Below, piece after piece: positions 46,744 to 55,364 of a stretch of 64,000 nucleotides of DNA (position 1 is its first letter; every line of letters starts with the position of its first letter). The notes below the pieces were generated by a model. That model was not told where the DNA came from, ran no database searches, and saw nothing but the letters and a program-made list of their open reading frames with translations. Origin of the DNA: Actinomadura latina NBRC 106108 (GTDB taxonomy: Bacteria; Actinomycetota; Actinomycetes; Streptosporangiales; Streptosporangiaceae). The translations under genes were made by a program, and so were the position numbers. The stretch covers positions 1 to 64,000 of the forward strand of contig NZ_BCQS01000016.1 in NCBI RefSeq assembly GCF_001552195.1, given 5' to 3'.

Positions 46744-46818
46744 CGACAGAACGCGGGCCCGACAGAACGCGGGCCCGACAGAACGCGGGCCCGACAGAAC
46801 GCGGGCCCGAGAGAACGC
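46744..46818. repeat. 16-bp tandem repeat
   Basis: Four perfect 16-bp units (46744-46807) plus an 11-nt partial lie between the DUF6745 operon and the ThrE gene stop. Each unit contains GGGCCC. It could be a termination or slippage array. Confidence 0.9.
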
Positions 46819-46823
46819 CGACG

Positions 46824-48194
46824 TCAGAAGCCGCGGGTGCGGCGGGCCGCCGGGCGGGCCCACCGCCCGGACGCGCCGAGGCCGACGTGCTGGAACGCGC
46901 GCACGAACTCGCCGCCGAGGTTCACCCCGGCGGCCAGCGCGAACGCCACGGATATCGCCCCGATGAGACTCAGCACGCCCGTGTTCGGTGAGCCGGTGTT
47001 GAGCTCGACCATGCCTCGGTAGAGGGCCGTGCCGGGCAGGAGCGGGCCGATGGCCGGGACCACGTACGGCATCACGGGTTGCCGGTGCCTGCGGGCCAGC
47101 CAGTTCGCTCCCACCCCGACGAAAGTGGCCGCGACCGCAGCCGCCAGCACGGGCGGAACGTTCCACCCGCGCACGAGGACGTACAGCACCCAGATCAGTG
47201 CTCCGCCCAGCGCGGCCGCCGCCAGGACGTCCCTGGGCGCGGCGAGGGAGATCGCGAACGTGACGGAGATGGCGGCCGCGGCGACGACCGCGACCGGTCT
47301 CAGCTCCGCCGCCGGCGTGGGCAGGTGCTTGACGTCGATCGCCACGCCCATGCTGACCGCGACGTAGACGACCGCGCCGAGCCCCGCGACGATCGCCGCG
47401 ATCATGAAGAAGACCTCCAGCACCCGGGCCCCGGCGCTCACCAGGTCGCCGGTGATGCCGTCCTGGATGCTGGCGACGAGCGGACGTCCCGGCAGCAGCG
47501 CCAGGATCGCCCCGGTGACGACCGTGGACGCGTGCCCGGGGTTGCCCATGGCCACCACCAGGGCCGCGGCGGCGGCGCCGATCGCGGCGGCGACCGTCAG
47601 CTGGAAGAACTCCGCGATGCCGCGCCGCGCCAGCGCGGCGGCGGTGCGGTCGCCGAGCAGCGTGGCGATGAACGCGGTGGCCGCCACGAGCGGACCGCCG
47701 CCGGACAGGACACTGCCCGACGCGGCGATGAGCCCCAGCGACACGACCATGAGCCAGGCCGGATACGGGGCCCGGCCTGCCTTGATCCCCCTGAGCTGCT
47801 TGTGGGCCTCGTCCAGCTCCAGCATGCCGATGGTCGCGTCCTGGACGAGCTGGTGCAGCGCGGTGAGCCGCCAGTAGGCCGGGGTACGGCGCCTGATGGC
47901 CCGCGTCCCCGTCATGGGCGCCGCGCCCTTGCCGGGGTGGGCCGAAACCAGGAGGCTCGTCAGGGTGACCTGTACCTCGCAGCGGGGAAGCTCGTAGGCC
48001 ACCGCCAGGCTGAGCATCGCCTCGTTGACGCGCTCGGTGGTCTCGCCACTGGCCAGCAGCAGTTCGCCCACGCGGAGCACGAGGTCGACCGCCCGCGGGT
48101 CGACGATCTCGCTGGGTTCCTCTTCGGGCGGTTCCGGGGGAGACCCGTCCATCAGGACCTGCCATGTCCGCCGCAAGCGTTCGGCCGCGCGCAT
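46824..48194 (-). CDS. threonine/serine exporter family (ThrE)
   Basis: This is a 456-residue protein with an N-terminal cytoplasmic domain (LRVGELLLASGETTERVNEA, TLTSLLVSAHPGKG) and about ten membrane helices. The pattern fits ThrE/DUF1212 fused to DUF3815, the single-chain form of the exporter. ATG 48194 has AAGGGG upstream; an internal ATG at about 48152 is possible. It is divergent from the RecQ gene. Substrate range is not shown. Confidence 0.85.
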   Translation of the reverse strand: MRAAERLRRTWQVLMDGSPPEPPEEEPSEIVDPRAVDLVLRVGELLLASGETTERVNEAMLSLAVAYELPRCEVQVTLTSLLVSAHPGKGAAPMTGTRAIRRRTPAYWRLTALHQLVQDATIGMLELDEAHKQLRGIKAGRAPYPAWLMVVSLGLIAASGSVLSGGGPLVAATAFIATLLGDRTAAALARRGIAEFFQLTVAAAIGAAAAALVVAMGNPGHASTVVTGAILALLPGRPLVASIQDGITGDLVSAGARVLEVFFMIAAIVAGLGAVVYVAVSMGVAIDVKHLPTPAAELRPVAVVAAAAISVTFAISLAAPRDVLAAAALGGALIWVLYVLVRGWNVPPVLAAAVAATFVGVGANWLARRHRQPVMPYVVPAIGPLLPGTALYRGMVELNTGSPNTGVLSLIGAISVAFALAAGVNLGGEFVRAFQHVGLGASGRWARPAARRTRGF

Positions 48195-48345
48195 TCCCCC
48201 GCTCGTGCCCCTTCCCCGCCTTGTCGCCGATCTTGACTGGCAGGCTACCCGCGGCCTCCGCGGTCCAACTCCGCGGCTCCCTCCGCCTTTTCCACAGAAC
48301 GCGGTTCTGGTGCGGTGCCTTCGCCGGCGCTGGTACCAAGGACGC

Positions 48346-50439
48346 ATGAGCACTCCAGACCAGCTCCGGGACGATGCCGAGCGGTGCCTGCGCGCCCTCG
48401 CCGGCGACCACGCGCGGCTCCGCGACGACCAGTGGACGGCGATCAGCGCGCTCGTCGTCGAGCGGCGCCGGGCGCTGGTCGTGCAGCGCACCGGCTGGGG
48501 CAAGTCCGCCGTCTACTTCGTGGCGACCCGGCTGCTCCGCGAGCGCGGCGCCGGCCCCACCGTGATCGTCTCGCCGCTGCTGGCGCTGATGCGCAACCAG
48601 ATCGCGGCCGCCGACCGGGCCGGCATCCACGCCCGCACCATCAACTCGTCCAACACCGAAGACTGGGACCAGATCTTCGCCGAGGTCGAGCAGGGCTCGG
48701 TGGACGTCCTGCTGGTCAGCCCGGAACGGCTCAACAACCCCGACTTCCGCGACCTCGTCCTGCCCAAGCTCGCCGCCGGCGCCGGGCTGGTCGTCGTCGA
48801 CGAGGCGCACTGCATCTCCGACTGGGGCCACGACTTCCGGCCCGACTACCGGCGGCTGCGCACCCTCCTCGCCGAACTCCCGCCCGGCATCCCCGTGCTC
48901 GCCACCACGGCGACCGCCAACGCCCGCGTCACCCAGGACGTCGCCGAGCAGCTCGCCGGCGACGACGCCCTCGTCCTGCGCGGCCCGCTGGAACGCGAGT
49001 CGCTGCACCTCGCCGTCGTCGCGCTCCCCACCGCCGAGCAGCGCATCGCCTGGCTGGAGGAGCACCTCGCCGACCTGCCGGGCTCCGGCATCATCTACAC
49101 GCTCACCGTCGCCGCCGCCCACGAGATCACCGGCCATCTGCGCGACCGGGGCCACGAGGTCGCCGCCTACTCCGGCCAGACCGAGCAGGCCGAACGCCTC
49201 CAGGCCGAGCAGGACCTCCAGGACAACAAGCTCAAGGCCCTCATCGCCACCAGCGCACTCGGCATGGGCTTCGACAAACCCGACCTCGGCTTCATCGTCC
49301 ACGTCGGCGCCCCGCAGTCGCCGGTCGCCTACTACCAGCAGATCGGCCGTGCCGGACGCGGCGTCGACCGCGCCGAGGTCATCCTGCTGCCGGGCCGCGA
49401 AGACCGCGACATCTGGGCCTACTTCGCCAGCCTGGCATTCCCCCCGGAGCAGACGGTCCGCACCACCCTGGACGTCCTCGAAACGGCCGGCCGCCCACTC
49501 TCCACCGGCGCCCTCGAACCGATGGTCGACCTCACCCGCTCCCGCCTCGAAATGATGCTCAAGGTCCTCGACGTCGACGGCGCGGCCCGCCGCGTCAAGG
49601 GCGGCTGGACGTCCACCGGACGGCCCTGGACCTACGACCGCGAACGCTACGAGCGCGTCACCGCCGAACGCCGCCGCGAGCAGCAGGCGATGCTCGACTA
49701 CATATCAACGCGGGACTGCCGGGAGGAGTACCTGCGCCGCCAGCTGGACGACCCGGACGCCGCGCCCTGTGGCCGCTGCGACAACTGCACGGGCCGCCAC
49801 TGGCCCGCCGACGTCTCCCAGGAGAGCACCGCCCAGGCCCGCGACCGCCTGCACCGCCCCGGCGTGGACATCGCACCCCGCCGCATGTGGCCCACCGGCG
49901 TCAAGGACGACCTGGGCGTCTCCGGCCGCATCAAACCCGACCTCCAGGCGGAGACAGGCCGCGCCCTGGGGCGCCTCACCGACATCGGCTGGGGCAACCG
50001 CCTCCGCGACCTGTTCGCGGGCCCCGACACCGACGTCCCCGCCGACCTGGTGGACGCGGTCGTCAAGGTCCTCGCCGCCTGGGACTGGCCCGCCCGCCCC
50101 ACCGGCGTCGTCACGATCGGCTCCCGGTCCCGCCCCCGCCTGGTCACGACCTTCGGCCAGAGCATCGCGCGGATCGGCCGGCTGACCTACCTGGGCGAAC
50201 TGGCCCCCGTCGGCGACCCCGTTCCACGCCGCCACAACAGCGCCCAGCGCCTCCGCTCCGTCTGGCACACCCTGATCGTCCCCGATGACCTGGCCGCCGC
50301 CCTCCCCGGCAATCCCGGGCCCCTGCTCCTGGTGGACGACCGCATCGAAACCGGCTGGACCATGACGGTGGCCACCCGCCTCCTCAAGGAAGCGGGCGCC
50401 GACAAGATCCTTCCTCTGACCCTGGCCATCCCCAACTGA
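48346..50439 (+). CDS. RecQ-like helicase with C-terminal phosphoribosyltransferase-like domain
   Basis: This is a 697-residue ATP-dependent helicase. Motif I is RTGWGKSAVYF, motif II is DEAHCISDWGHDFRPDY, and motif VI is YYQQIGRAGRGVDRAEV. Zinc-type cysteines are in CREEY...CGRCDNCTG. After about residue 530 the protein lacks a normal HRDC and ends with LLLVDDRIETGWTMTVATRL, which matches the PRPP-binding loop of ComFC-type phosphoribosyltransferases. ATG 48346 has AAGGA close upstream. Coupling of unwinding to nucleotide metabolism is inferred. Confidence 0.85.
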   Translation: MSTPDQLRDDAERCLRALAGDHARLRDDQWTAISALVVERRRALVVQRTGWGKSAVYFVATRLLRERGAGPTVIVSPLLALMRNQIAAADRAGIHARTINSSNTEDWDQIFAEVEQGSVDVLLVSPERLNNPDFRDLVLPKLAAGAGLVVVDEAHCISDWGHDFRPDYRRLRTLLAELPPGIPVLATTATANARVTQDVAEQLAGDDALVLRGPLERESLHLAVVALPTAEQRIAWLEEHLADLPGSGIIYTLTVAAAHEITGHLRDRGHEVAAYSGQTEQAERLQAEQDLQDNKLKALIATSALGMGFDKPDLGFIVHVGAPQSPVAYYQQIGRAGRGVDRAEVILLPGREDRDIWAYFASLAFPPEQTVRTTLDVLETAGRPLSTGALEPMVDLTRSRLEMMLKVLDVDGAARRVKGGWTSTGRPWTYDRERYERVTAERRREQQAMLDYISTRDCREEYLRRQLDDPDAAPCGRCDNCTGRHWPADVSQESTAQARDRLHRPGVDIAPRRMWPTGVKDDLGVSGRIKPDLQAETGRALGRLTDIGWGNRLRDLFAGPDTDVPADLVDAVVKVLAAWDWPARPTGVVTIGSRSRPRLVTTFGQSIARIGRLTYLGELAPVGDPVPRRHNSAQRLRSVWHTLIVPDDLAAALPGNPGPLLLVDDRIETGWTMTVATRLLKEAGADKILPLTLAIPN

Positions 50440-50591
50440 CCCGGCCGCTCCACCGCGGATCTCGCCCGCGCCAACTGCCGCCCCGCCCGGCTCTGTCGTG
50501 TTGCCGGGCGCCGAGTCCCCGCCAGGGCCGATCGTCGCTCCTGCCCGGCTTTCCGCGTGGCCAGTGTCGGGTTCCCGCTGGGGCGGCCAGT

Positions 50592-50690
50592 CGCTTCTGC
50601 TGTGCTGGCGGCGCTTCTGCTGTGCTGGCGGCGGTCGAGTGGTCGGGGTGCAGTGTTAGTCGGCGGGGTGCGGCGTTAGTCGGCGGGGTG
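50592..50690. repeat. two 20-bp tandem duplications
   Basis: A perfect 20-bp duplication (50592-50611, 50612-50631) is followed by a near-perfect one (50651-50670, 50671-50690). The second straddles the stop codon of the convergent PPOX gene, copying the sequence of its last four codons just past the gene's end. Confidence 0.8.
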
Positions 50691-51185
50691 GTAGCGGGTC
50701 TGGCTGAAGCCGCCCTTGGTGAAGGCGAGGACCTTGCTCGGCCGCACCCTGAAGACGAGCGCCCGGGCGCCGTCCTCGTGCGTGAATCCGGTGTCGGTCG
50801 CCTTGAACTGCCACTGGCCGTTCCACTTGGCGGCCCAGGCGGTGGCGAGCCGTTCCAGGGCGGCGCGCTCGGTGACGCGCTCGGCCGCGCCCTCCACGAC
50901 CACGTCGAGCCCCTTGTCCCACCGGTTGCAGCCGGTCGTCAGCGCGACCTGCGGGTTGGCGGTGAGATTCACGGCCTTCTGCTCTTCGGAGCCGGTGGTG
51001 AAGTGGAGCGCCTCGTCGAGCCACACGCCCACGAGGGGGGTGATATGGGGCCGTCCGTCCGAGCGGACGGTCGTGATCCAGAACAGCTGCGCCGATTCCA
51101 GTGCATCCTGCGTGGTCGCCCAGGGCACCGGCTGGGCGCCCGGGTCGCTGAAACGTTCGTCGAGCCGGGAGGTCGGGTTCTTCAT
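50676..51185 (-). CDS. pyridoxamine 5'-phosphate oxidase-fold protein (PPOX class)
   Basis: This is a 169-residue split-barrel protein of the general-stress/F420 or FMN-binding group: WITTVRSDGRPHITPLVGVW, NPQVALTTGCNRW, then a Trp-rich stretch (AAKWNGQWQFKATDTGFTHE) and KVLAFTKGGFSQTRY. It probably binds F420 or FMN. ATG 51185 lies at the end of the serine hydrolase gene, overlapping it by 4 bp. The substrate is unknown. Confidence 0.85.
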   Translation of the reverse strand: MKNPTSRLDERFSDPGAQPVPWATTQDALESAQLFWITTVRSDGRPHITPLVGVWLDEALHFTTGSEEQKAVNLTANPQVALTTGCNRWDKGLDVVVEGAAERVTERAALERLATAWAAKWNGQWQFKATDTGFTHEDGARALVFRVRPSKVLAFTKGGFSQTRYHPAD

Positions 51186-52300
51186 GGTCGCTCCGATCGA
51201 GTGCGTGCGGGGAAGGTGTCGTCGACGATGCGGTCGATCCGGGAAACCGCCGCCATGTCCGGGCTGAAGCGATTGCGCATCACCGCGACGGCGATGCCGG
51301 AGTCGATGTCGGCGTACGCGGCCGTGCCGTTCACGCCGACCATGCCGAAACACGATCCGGGACGGCCCCCGGCGCCGCCCGGACGATGAGGGCTGAAGCC
51401 GAAGGCCCATGCCGCCGGCATTTCCATGACCTCGTCCATGCCCTCGTAGTGCAGCGCCGCCATCTCGGCCCGGCGAGCAGCCGAGACGAGATCGACTCCG
51501 TCGACGTGGCCGAGCAGGGCGGCGTACAACCGTGCCGCCCCGCGGGCGGTCATCGTCCCGGCCGAAGGGATGTCCGCGCCGAGGACGTCCGGCCGGTTGG
51601 CATAGGCGGCATCGGGCTGGATGCCCGGCGGGATCGCCTTACCGGCAGGCGACCCCTGCTTGGGCCGGCCGAAGGGCTCGACCGGCGGCTGCTGAACCGC
51701 CACCCCGGTCAGCAGGTTCTCGGGCACGCCGAAGTGGACCTCGTCCTCAATGCCGAGCGGACGGGTGACGGCCTCGCGGAGCCACCATGCCAAGGTGCGT
51801 CCCGTCCCGCGCCGCACGATCTCACCGAGGAGGAAACCGAACGTCTGCGCGTGGTAGCCGAAGCGCGTCCCGGGCTCCCACCAGGGCCTCGACTCCGCCA
51901 GCACCGCGCACATATGGTCCCAGTCGCACAGATCCTCGACCGTGGTGTCGTACGGCGGGGCGGGAACGCCCGCGGTGTGCAGCAGGACATGGCGGAGCGT
52001 CACCCCGCCCTTGCCGTGGGCCGCGAACTCGGGCCAGACGTCCGCCGCCTTCATGTCGTAGGCGAGTTCCCCGCGCTCCACGAGCACGTGAGCCACCGCT
52101 GAGGCCACGCCCTTGGCAGCGGACGCCGCGTAAAAGAGCGTGCCCGGCGTGACCGCCCGCGCGCGTTCACGGTCGGCCAGACCAGCGACGACGTCCGCGA
52201 CCACCCGTCCCCGCTCCATGACCACGGCCTGGAGGCCGACCTCGGCGCCGGACGCCACCAGCTCATCGGCCACCGCCTGGACACGCTCCTGCAAAGACAT
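51182..52300 (-). CDS. beta-lactamase-like serine hydrolase
   Basis: This is a 372-residue class C beta-lactamase/esterase-fold protein. The SxxK motif is YAASAAKGVASA, and the Tyr motif region is FGYHAQTFGFLLGEI. It ends with GGRPGSCFGMVGVNGTAAY. There is no signal peptide, so it is likely an intracellular esterase or peptidase. ATG 52300 is preferred; upstream frame lacks similarity. Translationally coupled to the PPOX gene. Confidence 0.85.
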   Translation of the reverse strand: MSLQERVQAVADELVASGAEVGLQAVVMERGRVVADVVAGLADRERARAVTPGTLFYAASAAKGVASAVAHVLVERGELAYDMKAADVWPEFAAHGKGGVTLRHVLLHTAGVPAPPYDTTVEDLCDWDHMCAVLAESRPWWEPGTRFGYHAQTFGFLLGEIVRRGTGRTLAWWLREAVTRPLGIEDEVHFGVPENLLTGVAVQQPPVEPFGRPKQGSPAGKAIPPGIQPDAAYANRPDVLGADIPSAGTMTARGAARLYAALLGHVDGVDLVSAARRAEMAALHYEGMDEVMEMPAAWAFGFSPHRPGGAGGRPGSCFGMVGVNGTAAYADIDSGIAVAVMRNRFSPDMAAVSRIDRIVDDTFPARTRSERP

Positions 52301-52912
52301 CACCGGACGCCCCCGCCGCGCAGATGAAGAACGCCGCGCGCAAGAACGTTCACGACTTGCGTGCGCATGGTGGCGGCGCCCAAGGCCGGGCTCGGGGGCG
52401 GCCGGGTGCGCGGTGCGTGCGTGATCGCTCTGCTGGGCATCCCTCGGCTCCTCTCTGCGGTGTTCAGGGCGGACGGCCGCCACGGTTTCGTGCGGCCTCA
52501 ATAGAGACCTTCATGCCCCGGCATATTCATCGGTGGAGCCTCGGTCTTCCCGGCGGGACGCCACCGGGAACCCAGAAGACGCGTGTCGGGCCGGGGGCCG
52601 GTGGTGGTGTCGCACGCGGTGGACCAGGTCGCTGGGGCGGCGTTCGGGGTGGTGCCGGCCGCCGCGCCGCGCGGGGCGTTGCCAGATCGTCCGCCGCCCG
52701 CGCGCCCCCGTGGGCGCGGGCGGGACGATCGTGCCGGCCCGTGCGCGCGGCCCCGCGCACGGGCCGGCGGCCGGTCCCGGCGCCGCGGCGGAGAAGAGCC
52801 GCGGCGAACGGGAGTCCGTGCGGCGGCCCCGGCGGCCGGCACCGCCGGGGCACGCCCGGGAACGCCGCCGTCCTGGTGGGACGGATGACGGCGGCGTGGT
52901 CGAGAGAAAGTG
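52301..52912. other. hairpin-rich gene-free region
   Basis: About 600 bp hold no supported gene; ORFs on both strands are Arg/Pro/Gly-rich without domains. Strong stems occur at 52694-52723 (10 bp, extended outward to 52686-52730 with a bulge) and 52733-52768 (15 bp perfect, 6-nt loop). They could form a terminator array or a structured RNA. Confidence 0.45.
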
Positions 52913-52996
52913 TTCTAGAGATTAGAAAACTCTGTCCAGTTGTTTGCAAGAACATCTTGAGATAAGTTGAGCAGGAAATGTCATCATTTCCCGCTC
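52913..52996 (+). promoter_or_regulatory. AT-rich control region of the LysR gene
   Basis: Three inverted repeats lie in an AT-rich patch: TTCTA-N5-TAGAA (52913-52927), CAAGA-N3-TCTTG (52947-52959), and a 12-bp stem with one mismatch (52969-52980 with 52985-52996). These are likely operators or a leader hairpin upstream of the start at 53042. Confidence 0.5.
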
Positions 52997-53041
52997 AGTT
53001 GGCCGTCCGGCCATTTCCGCGGGACGGCGGAACAGGTAGTA

Positions 53042-54079
53042 ATGTCCCTCACCGTGTCACCGGGTCTCGATGCGCTTCTGGATTGTCCGTCCGGCCTGCT
53101 CGATATGACGTTCGATCAGCTGCGGACGCTGCTGGTCGTGCATGAGACGGGGTCCGCGCTGCGGGCGGCGCGCGTTCTCGGCCGCGAGCAGTCCAGCGTC
53201 CAGAAGCAGCTCGACATTTTGAACCGCAACAGCCAGACGCTGTGCGGCGAGGTGCTGACCGTCCGGCAGGGGCGCGGCAGGGACTACCTCTTCACGCCCA
53301 CCGGAGAGGCCACCGTCGAACTGGCGCAGCTGACGTTCGACAAATGGCTGGAGTCCATTCATTTGAGCCGCCGCCGTCTCGGGCGGATGCTGACCGTCGG
53401 CACCACGGAGTTCACCCTGCCGATCGTCTCCCGGGCCTGGAACCGTGTTTCCGAGGAGTTCCGTCAGCGGGAGGTGGAGTTCAAGGTCGCGCACGTCCGC
53501 ACCAAGGACGTGTGGTCACGCCTGGAGAACCGGCAGGTCGACCTCGTGTGCGGCAGCATCGTCAGCACTCCGGAGGGCGATCTGCGCCTGAAGGAGTACG
53601 AGGTCATCGAGTACGCGCGGGGCCAGGCGCTGCTGCTGACGAATCTGCTGGAGGGCGAGCTGCCCGACACGCCGGTCGAGACGAGCGAACTCGGGCGCGT
53701 CCCGCTGGTGGTGCCGCCCGCCGGGCTGGTCGCCGACCTGCTCGCCACCTGGTACGGGACGAACTTCCGCGACCGGCTCAACGTCGTCGCCGACATCGAC
53801 GACGTCCACTACGGGCTGTCGCTGCTGCGGTCGGGGTTCGTCCGCGGCTGCATGATCGTCACCGGGTCGATCGGCCGCGGCATGGCCGCCCAGGAGGACC
53901 CGGACGCCGTCCCGCTGCGCGCCGTCCAGCTGCACGACGATCTGGAGCCCAAGGCCGAGCTCATGACCGGCGCGTTCGTCCGGCGCGCCGACCTGGAGCG
54001 CTACGACGCCGGGCATCCCCTCAACCGCCTGTGGGCGGCGGTCAAGGAGGACGTCCGAACCTACACGCCCCTCGCCTGA
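53042..54079 (+). CDS. LysR-like transcriptional regulator
   Basis: This is a 345-residue regulator. The N-terminal helix-turn-helix (FDQLRTLLVVHETGSALRAA, REQSSVQKQLDILNR) is LysR-like, and the effector domain follows (RRLGRMLTVGTTEFTLPIVS, VDLVCGSIVSTPEGDL). ATG 53042 begins the conserved part; no strong Shine-Dalgarno. An AT-rich region with LysR-box-like repeats precedes it. Its target may be itself; no oriented operon is adjacent. The ligand is unknown. Confidence 0.8.
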   Translation: MSLTVSPGLDALLDCPSGLLDMTFDQLRTLLVVHETGSALRAARVLGREQSSVQKQLDILNRNSQTLCGEVLTVRQGRGRDYLFTPTGEATVELAQLTFDKWLESIHLSRRRLGRMLTVGTTEFTLPIVSRAWNRVSEEFRQREVEFKVAHVRTKDVWSRLENRQVDLVCGSIVSTPEGDLRLKEYEVIEYARGQALLLTNLLEGELPDTPVETSELGRVPLVVPPAGLVADLLATWYGTNFRDRLNVVADIDDVHYGLSLLRSGFVRGCMIVTGSIGRGMAAQEDPDAVPLRAVQLHDDLEPKAELMTGAFVRRADLERYDAGHPLNRLWAAVKEDVRTYTPLA

Positions 54080-54238
54080 CCCCGGCCGCCGGACGCGGGC
54101 AGGCACGCGGAGGGAGCGCCGGCGACCGCAGCGGGCATGCCCGCCGAGCCGGGTGACCGCAGCGACACGACACAAACCCGCACGGTCACAACACACCGAA
54201 ACCGTGGCGTGAGGATCGACCGGCTCGTGACGGGGGTT

Positions 54239-54258
54239 CCAGGGGGTCGCCCCCCTGG
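54239..54258. terminator. terminator between the LysR and kinase genes
   Basis: CCAGGGGG-TCGC-CCCCCTGG, an 8-bp stem with a 4-nt loop, lies between the convergent LysR and PfkB genes. Confidence 0.6.
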
Positions 54259-54271
54259 GCCAACACAGCCC

Positions 54272-55195
54272 CTACTTGATCTGGTTGTCGACCACATCGA
54301 GGGTGGGGCGGGCGCCGAGGTGCTTCATGGCCCGGGCGGCGAGGCGGCAGCCGGCGGTGAGGGCGTCGGCGGGCTGCTTGCCGTCCAGCCAGGGCGGCAG
54401 GAACCCCGCGACGAACGCGTCGCCGGCGCCGGTGCCGTCGACGATCTTGTCGACGGGTTCGGCGGAGACGGTGACGGGTTCGGGGCGGCCGTTGGTGTAC
54501 CAGAGGGCGCCCTCGGAGCCGTTCTTGATGACGACCTGCGGGTACCAGGCGGTCAGGACCTTGGCGGCCTGCGCGGGCGTCTCGCGGCCGGTGAGGATCT
54601 CCGCCTCTTTGGCGTTGAGGACGAGGAGGCGGGCGCCCTGCGTCCACTCCAGGAAGGGTTCGGCCCCCATGCGCTTGAGCGGGGAGGACGAGCCGCCGTC
54701 GACCGACACGGACATCTGCGCCTTGCGGGCGAGGTCCAGTGTGTAGATGGCGGCCTTCCGGGAGCCCTCGTTGATCAGCGAGTAGCCGGACAGGTGCAGG
54801 TGGGTGCCCTGTGTGAACAGGTCCCTGCAGCGCTCGATGTCCTCGGGGAGGAGCGCGCCGTTGGCACCGGGATCGGACAGCATGGTCCGGTCGCCTTTGT
54901 GCGTGACCATCACCACACAGGTTCCGGTGGGACGTTCCTGGTCCATGACGAGGCGGGCGTCGACGCCGTACCCCATCATCTCCATGTCCCGGTTCCGGCC
55001 CGCGATGTCGGAGCCACGGCGTCCGACGAACGCGGTCTCGACCCCCTCCAGAGCGAGCCAGGCGGCCACATTGGCACCCGAGCCGCCCCCATGGGTCGTC
55101 ACGGCGGCGGGCGTGTCGCTCCCCTTTGCCAAGGGGAACGCGGCACGCGCCACGGTGTCTGACATAAGATCGCCGACCACGACCACGCGCGTCAT
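54272..55195 (-). CDS. PfkB family sugar kinase
   Basis: This is a 307-residue ribokinase-type enzyme. The N-terminal signature region is GGSGANVAAWLALEG, and the C-terminal PfkB signature with catalytic Asp is DGTGAGDAFVAGFL. LVLNAKEAEILTG is the family's nucleotide-region motif. It phosphorylates a sugar or nucleoside; the substrate cannot be read from sequence. GAGGTGATG lies before the ATG. Divergent from the GNAT fusion gene over 169 bp. Confidence 0.9.
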   Translation of the reverse strand: MTRVVVVGDLMSDTVARAAFPLAKGSDTPAAVTTHGGGSGANVAAWLALEGVETAFVGRRGSDIAGRNRDMEMMGYGVDARLVMDQERPTGTCVVMVTHKGDRTMLSDPGANGALLPEDIERCRDLFTQGTHLHLSGYSLINEGSRKAAIYTLDLARKAQMSVSVDGGSSSPLKRMGAEPFLEWTQGARLLVLNAKEAEILTGRETPAQAAKVLTAWYPQVVIKNGSEGALWYTNGRPEPVTVSAEPVDKIVDGTGAGDAFVAGFLPPWLDGKQPADALTAGCRLAARAMKHLGARPTLDVVDNQIK

Positions 55196-55351
55196 GGAGT
55201 CATCACCTCGATCAACACGGCCCGCGCGAGCGGCAATTCCTGGGCGTGTGGTCGACCGTAACAGCTCTTGAGCCCGGATTAGGTCTCGAACGCGCAGCGA
55301 AACACGGGGAAGACCGTTTTTCCCGGCGCGGGCCTGGGGGTGTCCGTGCCT

Positions 55352-55364
55352 TACCCTCGGGTAC
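55352..55364 (+). promoter_or_regulatory. leaderless -10 of the GNAT fusion gene
   Basis: TACCCT (55352-55357) lies 7 nt before GTG 55365. No Shine-Dalgarno is present. Confidence 0.5.

Noticed and set aside
46744..46818. CRISPR array
   Set aside because: Units are contiguous 16-mers with no spacers and no cas genes nearby.
52324..52965. Arg/Gly-rich ORFs in the gap before the LysR gene
   Set aside because: Composition driven by GC hairpins; no conserved motif in any frame.
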